A stretch of DNA of 64,000 bases from positions 20,936-84,935 of the forward strand of contig JARKPO010000076.1 in assembly GCA_029975215.1 (NCBI GenBank), read 5' to 3'. The DNA is from Levilinea sp. (GTDB lineage Bacteria; Chloroflexota; Anaerolineae; Anaerolineales; Anaerolineaceae). Made by a program: the position numbers and the translations under genes. This document shows, piece after piece, positions 39,926-47,594 of the stretch (its first letter is position 1; every line of letters begins with the position of its first letter). Below the pieces are notes generated by a model that was given only the letters and a program-made list of their open reading frames with translations, ran no database searches and was not told the DNA's origin.

Positions 39926-42487
39926 ATGATCCCTGTTCGACTGCAAATTTCTAACTTTTTATCATACGGCGATCCCGTAGAGGTGGATTTTTCGGACTTC
40001 CACATCGCCTGCATCACCGGTCATAACGGCGCGGGGAAGTCCTCCCTGCTGGACGCCATCACCTGGGCGCTGTTTGGGCAGGCACGCCGCCGCGATGACG
40101 GCATCATCCACAGCCGGGCGCGCCAGGCCGAGGTCATTTTTGATTTCCGCTACGAAGAGCACTTATACCGCGTGCAGCGCATCAAACCGGCGAATAAGAC
40201 CGGACTGCTGGAATTCTTTGTGCAGAGCAGCAACGGCAGTTTCCGTCCGCTGACCGAACATTCCATCCGCGAAACAGAAAGCGCCATCACCCGCACCCTG
40301 CGCATGGATTACGAAACTTTTACCAATGCTTCTTTCTTCCTGCAAGGGAAGGCGGATCAATTTGCCCAGCAGCGCCCTGGCGACCGCAAACGCATCCTCA
40401 GCAACATTCTGGGCCTGGAGATTTGGGAGGCTTACCGCGAGCGCACCGCGAAACGGCGGCAGGCGGAAGAAGCCTCACTGCTGCAGGTGAATGGGCAGCT
40501 GCGCGAGATTGAAGAGGAATTGGCCCAGGAAGAACAGCGCCGTGCCCGGCTGCAGGAACTGCAAGCACAGTTGGAACAGGCTGCTCAGACGCGCCAAAAA
40601 CAGGCTCAGTGGGTAGATCAGGTGCGGCGGTTGGCCGATTCGCTGGCTGAGCAGGCCCGCCTGGTGGATTTGTTGGCTCGGCAGGCCGAAACGGCGCGCA
40701 GCACCCAACAGGAGCAGGCCGCTGTGCTGCGCACTCGCCTGATGGAGCGGGAGCAGTATCAAGCGCAGATTGCCCGCGCCGATCAGATCGCGGCCAGTTA
40801 TCAGGCCTGGAAAGCTGCCCGCCAGGAGCTGGAAGCCTGGGAGGCGATGGCAGCTTCTTTTCGCCAGATTGAGAACGAACGCGCTGAGCCGCTCTTAGCG
40901 CTGGAAGCAGAAAAATCGCGCCTGGAGGCTGAGCGCGAACATTTGCGCAGCCGCCGCCAGCAGATGGTTGAAGTGGAAGCCAGGCTGCCCGAGGCAGCCA
41001 GAGAGGTTGAGACCGCCCAGGCTGAAACAGTGCGCCTGCAGGCACAGTTGGCCGAGCGCGAAGGACTGGAAGCCGAACTGCGCAGCGCCCAGGAGACCCA
41101 AATTGAGCTTTCGGCCGAGAATAAGCGCCTGAAATCCGAGATGGATGAGCTGAAGCTGCGCATCCAACGCCTTAGTGAAGTCACCGGCGCAGCCTGCCCG
41201 GTGTGCGGACAACCGCTTTCGGCGCAGGACCGCGAAATGATGGCCGAGGACCTGCAGGCCGAGGGTAAGAAATTGGGCGACCGCTACCGCGAGAACTTGG
41301 AACAAGTGCGGCGCTTTGAGGAACGGCGGCTGCAGATTCACCAGGCCCTGGAGCAGCTGCGACGCGTGGAAGGAGAGCTGCGCGCGGCGGAACGGCGGCT
41401 GGATCAGGCCCATGACCGGCAGGCACAGATGGACGCTGCGCTGCACGAATGGCGCACGGCAGGCCAAACAGCCCTGGACGCAGTGGAAGCGCGTCTCTCC
41501 AACGGGGATTACGCGGCGGAGGCTCGTGCCCGTCTGGCGGCGGTGGATGAGCGTCTGCGCGCTTTGGGATATGACGGGGCGGCCCACGACGCGGCCCGCC
41601 GGGCGGAACAGGCCGGACGCGCCAGTGAAGAGCAGCAGCGCGCGCTGGAAACTGCTCAGGCGGCTTTGGCCCCCCTGGAACGCGAGATCACAGCCCTGAG
41701 CGGACAGGTACAGCAGGCTGAGGAACAGGCGGCAGCCCTGGAGGCCCATTTGTCCGAGGTGCGCCAGCGCTATGAGGCGGACCGCGCCGGTCTGCCGGAT
41801 TTGCGTACGGCGGAGAGCGAATTGCTGGGGCTGCAAGAGCAGGAGAACCGCTTGCGAATGCAGGTGGGGGCGGCTAACCAATCGGTGGAGGTGCTGAAAA
41901 ATCAGCGCGCGCGCCAGAGCACGCTGCGGGCTGAGCGTGAGGCTCTGGCGGTGCGGATTTCACACTGCAAGCAGCTGGAGCGCGCCTTCGGCAAGGACGG
42001 CATCCCTTCTCTGCTGATCGAGAACGCTTTGCCGGAAATTGAAGAGCACGCCAATCAGCTGTTAGACCGGCTGACCAACGGGGGGATGTCGGTGCGCTTT
42101 GCCACCCAAAAGGATTACAAGGATAAGAACCGCGAGGATAAAAAAGAGACCCTGGATATCCTCATCAGCGACCCGACCGGGGTGCGCGAATATGAGTTGT
42201 TTTCCGGCGGCGAGGCTTTTCGCGTGAATTTCGCCATCCGCCTGGCGCTCTCGCGCGTGCTGGCCCAGCGCGCCGGGGCGCGGCTGCAAACCCTGGTGAT
42301 TGACGAGGGCTTTGGCAGTCAGGACGCCGAGGGCCGCCAGCGTCTGGTGGAGGCTATTCACCTGGTGCAGGACGATTTCGCCAAAATTCTGGTCATCACC
42401 CACCTGGAAGAGTTGAAGGACGCTTTTCCGGCGCGCATTGAGGTGGAAAAAGGCCAGAATGGTTCACGCGTACAGGTGCTGATTTGA
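39926..42487 (+). CDS. sbcC: DNA repair ATPase SbcC/Rad50
   Basis: 853 residues. The N-terminal Walker A is GHNGAGKSSLLDAITWALFG (about 32-51). Two long, Gln/Glu/Arg/Ala-rich coiled-coil arms flank the zinc hook CPVC (about 422-425). The C-terminal lobe has signature LFSGGEAFRVNFAIRLALS (about 757-775), Walker B TLVIDEGFGSQD and the H-loop VITHLEE. It is shorter than E. coli SbcC (about 1050), by shorter arms. It works with SbcD as a nuclease complex. The stop overlaps the TTG start of the glycosyltransferase gene. Confidence 0.93.
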   Translation: MIPVRLQISNFLSYGDPVEVDFSDFHIACITGHNGAGKSSLLDAITWALFGQARRRDDGIIHSRARQAEVIFDFRYEEHLYRVQRIKPANKTGLLEFFVQSSNGSFRPLTEHSIRETESAITRTLRMDYETFTNASFFLQGKADQFAQQRPGDRKRILSNILGLEIWEAYRERTAKRRQAEEASLLQVNGQLREIEEELAQEEQRRARLQELQAQLEQAAQTRQKQAQWVDQVRRLADSLAEQARLVDLLARQAETARSTQQEQAAVLRTRLMEREQYQAQIARADQIAASYQAWKAARQELEAWEAMAASFRQIENERAEPLLALEAEKSRLEAEREHLRSRRQQMVEVEARLPEAAREVETAQAETVRLQAQLAEREGLEAELRSAQETQIELSAENKRLKSEMDELKLRIQRLSEVTGAACPVCGQPLSAQDREMMAEDLQAEGKKLGDRYRENLEQVRRFEERRLQIHQALEQLRRVEGELRAAERRLDQAHDRQAQMDAALHEWRTAGQTALDAVEARLSNGDYAAEARARLAAVDERLRALGYDGAAHDAARRAEQAGRASEEQQRALETAQAALAPLEREITALSGQVQQAEEQAAALEAHLSEVRQRYEADRAGLPDLRTAESELLGLQEQENRLRMQVGAANQSVEVLKNQRARQSTLRAEREALAVRISHCKQLERAFGKDGIPSLLIENALPEIEEHANQLLDRLTNGGMSVRFATQKDYKDKNREDKKETLDILISDPTGVREYELFSGGEAFRVNFAIRLALSRVLAQRAGARLQTLVIDEGFGSQDAEGRQRLVEAIHLVQDDFAKILVITHLEELKDAFPARIEVEKGQNGSRVQVLI

Positions 42488-43587
42488 GCCAAATTGCGGC
42501 GCGGGTGGGTGTGATTCAGCGGGTGCTGCCCGCTTATCGGGCGGCCTTTTTTGACGCACTGGCGGCAGAATGTGCGGGCGGTTTGAGCGTTTTCGCTGGT
42601 CAGCCGCGGCCTGAAGAGATGATCGAAGAGCAGCCCACTGGACTGCGCATCGCCGTGCGCGCCGAGGCCGAAAACCACCATTGGTTCTCTGGCGGCGCGT
42701 ATCTTTGCTGGCAGGGGGGGCTGATGCATTGGCTGAAGGAATGGCAGCCGCAGGTTTTGATTGTGGAAGCCAACCCGCGCTATGTGCGCACCCCTTCGGC
42801 GGTGCGCTGGATGCACCGCCGCGGCCGCGGGGTGATTGGCTGGGGACTGGGCCTGCCGCACGGCGGTAAAGGGTTTGCGGGTTGGCTGCGGCGGCGTTTT
42901 TTGGCTCAGTTTGACGCCCTGGTCACCTACAGTCAGCAGGGCCTGCGTGAATACCGTGCAGCGGGTATCCCGGCGGGCAAGGTTTTCTTGGCGCCCAATG
43001 CGGTGGCTGGGCGTCCCACGCTGCCCATCCCACCGCGGCAGCCCACTTTTGAAGAGGCTGGCCCGGCGGTTTTGTTTGTAGGACGGCTGCAGGCGCGCAA
43101 ACGCGTGGATTTGCTGCTGCGGGCCTGCGCTGCGCTGCCCGCGGGACAACAGCCCCGGCTGTGGGTGGTGGGGGACGGCCCTGAACGCCCGGCTTTGGAG
43201 GCCCTGGCGCAAACTGTGTACCCGCAGGCGCAGTTCTTTGGCGCGCGCCACGGCGATGAGCTGGCGCCGTTCTTCGACACGGCGGATTTGTTTGTACTGC
43301 CGGGAACCGGCGGGCTGGCTGTGCAGCAGGCCATGTCGCACGGCCTGCCGGTGATGGTGGCCGAGGCCGACGGCACTCAGGCGGATTTGGTGCGGCCGGA
43401 AAACGGCTGGACCCTGCCGCCCGGCGATTTGCGCGCGCTGACCGAGACCTTGCGCCAGGCGCTGGCAGATCCTTTGACGCTGCGGCGTATGGGGGCGGCT
43501 TCGTACCGTATTGTGCGCGAAGAAATTAACCTTGAAAACATGGTAGCGGCTTTTGTGCGCGCTGTGAGTTCGCTTCAGGAGAAATGA
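42484..43587 (+). CDS. Glycosyltransferase family 4
   Basis: 367 residues, GT-B fold. The C-terminal Rossmann domain has VLFVGRLQARKRVDLLLRACAAL, LWVVGDGPERPALEALA and FFDTADLFVLPGTGGLAVQQAMSHGLPVMVAEADG, the standard GT4 nucleotide-sugar region; the usual EPFG/E-x7-E motif is altered to GTGGLAVQQAM. The first domain contains a HGGKGFAGWLRRRF segment. The start is TTG at 42484, overlapping the sbcC stop. Sugar and acceptor are unknown; a second GT4 gene follows after 1 base. Confidence 0.85.
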   Translation: MSQIAARVGVIQRVLPAYRAAFFDALAAECAGGLSVFAGQPRPEEMIEEQPTGLRIAVRAEAENHHWFSGGAYLCWQGGLMHWLKEWQPQVLIVEANPRYVRTPSAVRWMHRRGRGVIGWGLGLPHGGKGFAGWLRRRFLAQFDALVTYSQQGLREYRAAGIPAGKVFLAPNAVAGRPTLPIPPRQPTFEEAGPAVLFVGRLQARKRVDLLLRACAALPAGQQPRLWVVGDGPERPALEALAQTVYPQAQFFGARHGDELAPFFDTADLFVLPGTGGLAVQQAMSHGLPVMVAEADGTQADLVRPENGWTLPPGDLRALTETLRQALADPLTLRRMGAASYRIVREEINLENMVAAFVRAVSSLQEK

Positions 43588-43588
43588 A

Positions 43589-44824
43589 ATGCATATTCTG
43601 CTGGTCGCCGACGGGCGCAGCCCGACCACTCGCCGCTGGATTTTAGGACTGCAGGCCATGCAGCACCGCGTGACTGTGGTGTCCACCTTCCCGTGTGAAG
43701 AAATTCCCGGTGTGGAGGGTATGGTGACCCTGCCGGTGGCCTTTGGGGGCATGGCGGGCGGGCAGGTGACCACACGGCGGGCAACGACCGGCAGCGGTGG
43801 GCGCGTGCGTCCGCTGGTGAGCCGTTTCCGCAGCTTGTTCCTGCGCGGGCGTTACGGCTTTGGCCCCCTCAGCCTGGTGTGGTACGGCCCGCGTTTCCGC
43901 CGTCTGGTGGCAGAATTGCAGCCCGATCTGGTACACGGCCTGCGTATCCCCTTTGAGGGCATGCTGGCCGCTTACACCCCGCCGGGCATCCCACTGGTGG
44001 TTTCAGTGTGGGGCAACGATCTGACCCTGCACGCTCACGGTTCGCGCTGGATGGCCGAGGCTACGCGGCGCACGCTGCGGCGTGCGGATGGGCTGATGGC
44101 TGATGCCCAACGCGATACGCGCCTGGCGCGGCAGTGGGGCTTCTTCCCCAACCGCCCCAGTCTGGTGGTTCCCGGGTCGGGGGGGATTGACCTGACGGAA
44201 ATGCACCGCACGCGTGAAGAAGCTGAGGGCAGCGGGATGGAATACCTGCCCGCGGGGGTGCCGATTGTGATCAACCCGCGCGGCTTCCGGCCCGGATCGG
44301 TGCGCAACGACGTATTTTTCCAGGCCATCCCCCTGGTGCTGCAGCGCAGTCCGAAAACGGTGTTTGTGTGCCCCGGCATGGCGGGACAGCCCGAAGCTTT
44401 GCGTTGGGTGCAGCGGCTGAAAATTGGCGAACATGTGCGCCTGCTGCCTTTTTTGACCCAGGGGCAGCTTTGGGATCTGTTCCTGCGGGCGGCGGTGACG
44501 GTCAGCATCAGCGAGCACGACGGCACGCCCAATACCCTGTTGGAAGCCATGGCTTTGGGCTGCTTCCCGGTGGCGGGGGATATCGAATCGCTGCGGGAAT
44601 GGATTACCCCAGGGGTGAACGGTTTGCTGGTGGAACCAGCCAAACCGCAGTCTTTGGCTGAGGCGTTGGCGATGGCATTGGACCGGCCTGGCCTGCGCTC
44701 TTCGGCGGCGGAGATCAATTTGCGCCTGATTCAGCAGCGGGCCGAGGCCAATTTGGTGCGTTCTCAGGTGCAGGTGTTCTACCAGCGGCTGTTTGACGCG
44801 GCCCAGCAGCCTTCCGCAGCCTGA
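43589..44824 (+). CDS. Glycosyltransferase family 4
   Basis: 411 residues, GT-B fold. The N-terminal domain starts MHILLVADGRSPTTRRWILGL and includes HGLRIPFEGMLAAYTPPGIPLVVSVWGNDL; the C-terminal domain has FVCPGMAGQPEALRWVQRL and, in place of the usual E-x7-E, SEHDGTPNTLLEAMALGCFPVAGDIESLREWITPGVNGLLVEP, a good donor-binding region. Shine-Dalgarno CAGGAGAA precedes the ATG. Probably acts in the same surface polysaccharide or glycolipid pathway as its upstream neighbour. Confidence 0.88.
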   Translation: MHILLVADGRSPTTRRWILGLQAMQHRVTVVSTFPCEEIPGVEGMVTLPVAFGGMAGGQVTTRRATTGSGGRVRPLVSRFRSLFLRGRYGFGPLSLVWYGPRFRRLVAELQPDLVHGLRIPFEGMLAAYTPPGIPLVVSVWGNDLTLHAHGSRWMAEATRRTLRRADGLMADAQRDTRLARQWGFFPNRPSLVVPGSGGIDLTEMHRTREEAEGSGMEYLPAGVPIVINPRGFRPGSVRNDVFFQAIPLVLQRSPKTVFVCPGMAGQPEALRWVQRLKIGEHVRLLPFLTQGQLWDLFLRAAVTVSISEHDGTPNTLLEAMALGCFPVAGDIESLREWITPGVNGLLVEPAKPQSLAEALAMALDRPGLRSSAAEINLRLIQQRAEANLVRSQVQVFYQRLFDAAQQPSAA

Positions 44825-44905
44825 AATTGGGGGTGCATCTCGCGGACGCTGTGTATGTGTCTTTGGTACAATTCATGGATACGTCACAGAACGGATCGGA
44901 GAACC

Positions 44906-46504
44906 ATGTTTGAACTTTTCTTTCATCCCACCGTCATTTACCGCAGTTACCTGAATCTAGCTGCCGTTGAGGGCCTGGTGGCGCTGGTCTTTTGGCTGGG
45001 CGCACCGCAAACCCATATGGGTTCCGGCCGGTTGGCAGCCAGCGCCCTGTTTGCGGGGGCAGTGATTTTGTGCGTGGGGCTGGCGGTGCGGGCCTGGACG
45101 CGGCCGGTGTGGATGGCGGAGTTCAATGAAAGCCTGGAGCTGTGGCTTAGCCGCCGCAGCCATTTGCTGGCAGCTACCCTGGGGCTGATTTTGACCGGTC
45201 TGCTGCTGTTGGCTTTGCCGTGGGTGCTGCCTGCAGTGGCCCAGGCCATACCGGTGCGCGTGGCCAGCGGATATCAATCCCTGGCGGCAGAGCGGTTGGC
45301 GGCGGCGCGGGCGGGCCTGGCCAACACCCTGCCGCTGCTGGTGTGGCTGATTCTGCTGGTGGGGCAGGCCCTGGCGGTGCTGGCGGTCAACTTTGCTCCC
45401 ATGTACCGCGTGCGCGGCTTTTGGCAGGGGCAAACCGTGGTGCGCGCGGGGCTGGTGCTGCTGACTTTGGCGGCAACAGCTTACCATATGCTGGTGGTGG
45501 TTTTCCACATCGAGCCGTTGGCGGGCTTTGTGCCTTTGGGATGGGGCAGTCTGGCGCGGCCGGATATGTTCGCCTGGATTTTTGGACTGTTCATGCTGGC
45601 GCTGGTGTGGATTTTGCGCACAGCCCACCGCCCGGGGCGTAATTTGCTGATGCTGGTGGTGATGGGCGCGGGACTGCGGCTGGCCTTTGGGTGGATGGCT
45701 TTCGGCAGCCTGGAGGCGCTGGATGCGCAGGTGAACGCGGGCCGCTGGGGGGCTTTGTTGATGGCGGCCGTGGGCAGCCTGGGGCTGGTGCCTTTGTTCT
45801 TTGTGAGCCGGGCGCTCCTGGGGACCAACAGCGCCAACCTGCCGGGGATGCTGTGGGTCTGCGCACCAGCGGCCCTTCTGGGGGGGTGGACGCTGGACAC
45901 GGCGCTCTTGCCTGCTCTATTTGCCCTGGGACTGTTCTTCACCGAGCGCAGCCTGACGCGGCGTTCCTGGGGGTGGGCAGCGGTCAGCGGGTCTTTCAGC
46001 GTGCTGGTCAGCGCGGTGTGCGGAGCGGGCATGTTGGCTTTGGTGCCGTTTTCGCTGCTGTGGCTGGTGTTGGACGGGCGGCGCAGCCTGCCGTGGGCAC
46101 GCCTGGCGGGGCTGACGGGGGGGGCGGTGGCGACCTGGGTGGGGCTGTGGCTGACCACCGGTTTTCAAGCTCTGGCTTTCACGGCTTCGTTTGAACTGGA
46201 ACAGCTGTTGGCCTGGGGGTTGGCCTGCGGGCTGGGGTTGGCAGTGCTAACCGCGGCCAGCGGCGTGCGCGCCTGGGTGCGTTGGGTCAGTGGGCGGGCG
46301 CAGAAGGTGGATGGCCTGGGAGCAAGCCTGCTGGCGGTGGGGCTGGCTTTGGGCAGCCTGGCGGGTTTTGGAACAGCCCTGTTCCCGGCGGTGTGCCTTT
46401 CGGCCAGCCGCGAGACAGGCGGGCTTTTGGGGCGGCGCGGACCTGGTTTTGGCCTGCTGTGCGCGCTGCAATTGCTGACCAGCTTCCTTTTCCTGTATTT
46501 CTAG
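44906..46504 (+). CDS. Large polytopic membrane protein of unknown function
   Basis: 532 residues, about twelve to thirteen hydrophobic helices spread over the whole length, rich in Ala, Gly, Leu and Trp. No signature motif was recognised. The first ATG (44855) is in the leader; the ATG at 44906 has CGGAG upstream and gives a helix-compatible start, MFELFFHPTVIYRSYLNLAA. A TACAAT at 44867-44872 suggests its own promoter. Position after two glycosyltransferases hints at a flippase, ligase or GT-C enzyme of envelope glycan assembly, but nothing in the sequence proves it. Confidence 0.7.
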   Translation: MFELFFHPTVIYRSYLNLAAVEGLVALVFWLGAPQTHMGSGRLAASALFAGAVILCVGLAVRAWTRPVWMAEFNESLELWLSRRSHLLAATLGLILTGLLLLALPWVLPAVAQAIPVRVASGYQSLAAERLAAARAGLANTLPLLVWLILLVGQALAVLAVNFAPMYRVRGFWQGQTVVRAGLVLLTLAATAYHMLVVVFHIEPLAGFVPLGWGSLARPDMFAWIFGLFMLALVWILRTAHRPGRNLLMLVVMGAGLRLAFGWMAFGSLEALDAQVNAGRWGALLMAAVGSLGLVPLFFVSRALLGTNSANLPGMLWVCAPAALLGGWTLDTALLPALFALGLFFTERSLTRRSWGWAAVSGSFSVLVSAVCGAGMLALVPFSLLWLVLDGRRSLPWARLAGLTGGAVATWVGLWLTTGFQALAFTASFELEQLLAWGLACGLGLAVLTAASGVRAWVRWVSGRAQKVDGLGASLLAVGLALGSLAGFGTALFPAVCLSASRETGGLLGRRGPGFGLLCALQLLTSFLFLYF

Positions 46505-46510
46505 AATCAT

Positions 46511-46537
46511 AAAAAAAACGGCCCTGCTGCAGGGCCG
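46511..46537 (-). terminator. Terminator of the secreted Ig-like protein gene
   Basis: Minus strand: 8-bp perfect stem CGGCCCTG/CAGGGCCG (46519-46526 with 46530-46537), 3-base loop, then TTTTTTTT. The plus-strand gene ending at 46504 has no U-run on its side. Confidence 0.88.
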
Positions 46538-46565
46538 CTGTGCGTTCACGGAGGGGCTGGCGCGC

Positions 46566-47498
46566 TTACCACCAGATGCGGAACCAGGTGGCGGTTTTGG
46601 CGGTCAGGCCGTCTTTCTCCACGGTAATATCCACGCGGATAATTTCTTTGAAGGGGTAGAAGCCCACGTCAAAATGGGTCTGGCTGATGCCGTTGGCGTC
46701 TGTGGGGGAAATGCGCGCGTCGTAGAGGTTATTGGGGTAATGCACCGTGACGGCCACGGACGCACCTTCGATGGGATTGAGGTTTTGATCCTGCACGATC
46801 ACATACAACGACTGTGGGTTTCCGCTGGGAATGAGGGCTTGGGAGACGAAAGCATGCACCTGTAAGGTGGTGCTTGGCGGCGCAGCCGCGATGGCGCTGC
46901 CGACGGCCCCGCCGTCGGTCAGGCCGTAGGATTGGCTGTAGGCCAGGGTGCCGAGATCCTGCGGAATGACGCGTTGGCCGGAGGGATTTTCAGGCCGCCA
47001 TTCCAAACAGCCGTTGCGGAAACATTGCTGAAAACGGCCCTGGGCGTCTTGCTCCATCTCTGCGATGGGATCGCCTAAGAGGCGCGGGCCGTCGTTGGTT
47101 TCGTAATAGGTGAGGAAGTCGTAGCACACACGGTAACCATCTGCACCGACCGTGCGGCAGGCCAGCAGGCGGTCGCCAGCCTGAGCGGCCTCGAGGGGCA
47201 GGTAATACTGTTCGCCGAGGGGCAGCAGCTGAATCTGATCGCCGGCCAGTTCAAACACAGCGCGTTGGAAAAATTGCAGTGTGCGCCCGTCCGCAGTGGG
47301 GATTTCGGCGCTGATGGGCAGGCCAAAGCTGAGATATGGTTGGGGGGCGGATTCGTAAAAGGAGAGGAAGGGGCCGCTGACGGTTAACCCATTGGGAAAT
47401 TCGCGCACGCTGTCCTGTGCCAGAACAGGCAAACGCACTGCCGCTCCGATGATCAGGAGCAGCACCGCTGCGAGCGTCAAACGTTTGAGAATCCTCAT
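46566..47498 (-). CDS. Secreted protein with N-terminal repeat-like domain and C-terminal Ig-like domain
   Basis: 310 residues. The signal peptide MRILKRLTLAAVLLLIIGAA...VLAQ probably is cut after VLA. The first domain holds short motifs such as YLSFGLPISAEI...GRTLQFFQRAVFEL and LLGDPIAEM...QCFRNGCLEWRPEN, a pattern common in Chloroflexota exported proteins and loosely similar to LGFP repeats. The last 90 residues (LQVHAFVSQALIPSGNPQSL ... to the end) are a bacterial Ig-like beta sandwich. The ATG at 47498 is the only one giving a signal peptide; 26 more open codons upstream are non-coding leader. Confidence 0.75.
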   Translation of the reverse strand: MRILKRLTLAAVLLLIIGAAVRLPVLAQDSVREFPNGLTVSGPFLSFYESAPQPYLSFGLPISAEIPTADGRTLQFFQRAVFELAGDQIQLLPLGEQYYLPLEAAQAGDRLLACRTVGADGYRVCYDFLTYYETNDGPRLLGDPIAEMEQDAQGRFQQCFRNGCLEWRPENPSGQRVIPQDLGTLAYSQSYGLTDGGAVGSAIAAAPPSTTLQVHAFVSQALIPSGNPQSLYVIVQDQNLNPIEGASVAVTVHYPNNLYDARISPTDANGISQTHFDVGFYPFKEIIRVDITVEKDGLTAKTATWFRIWW

Positions 47499-47504
47499 AG
47501 GATG

Positions 47505-47532
47505 ATTATACTTTTTTCTGGATTTGGCACAA
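47505..47532 (-). promoter_or_regulatory. Leaderless-type promoter of the secreted Ig-like protein gene
   Basis: Minus strand: TTGTGC (47532-47527), 16-base spacer, TATAAT (47510-47505), then 6 bases to the ATG at 47498. Confidence 0.7.
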
Positions 47533-47594
47533 GAGAAAAAAGAGTGGCAATTCTTGCAATTCTTTCGAATTTGCAACGAAATGCCCCTTTTAGA

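Noticed and set aside
42358..43773. 471-codon minus-strand frame over the first GT4 gene
   Set aside because: Antisense shadow; the plus-strand glycosyltransferase motifs explain the region.
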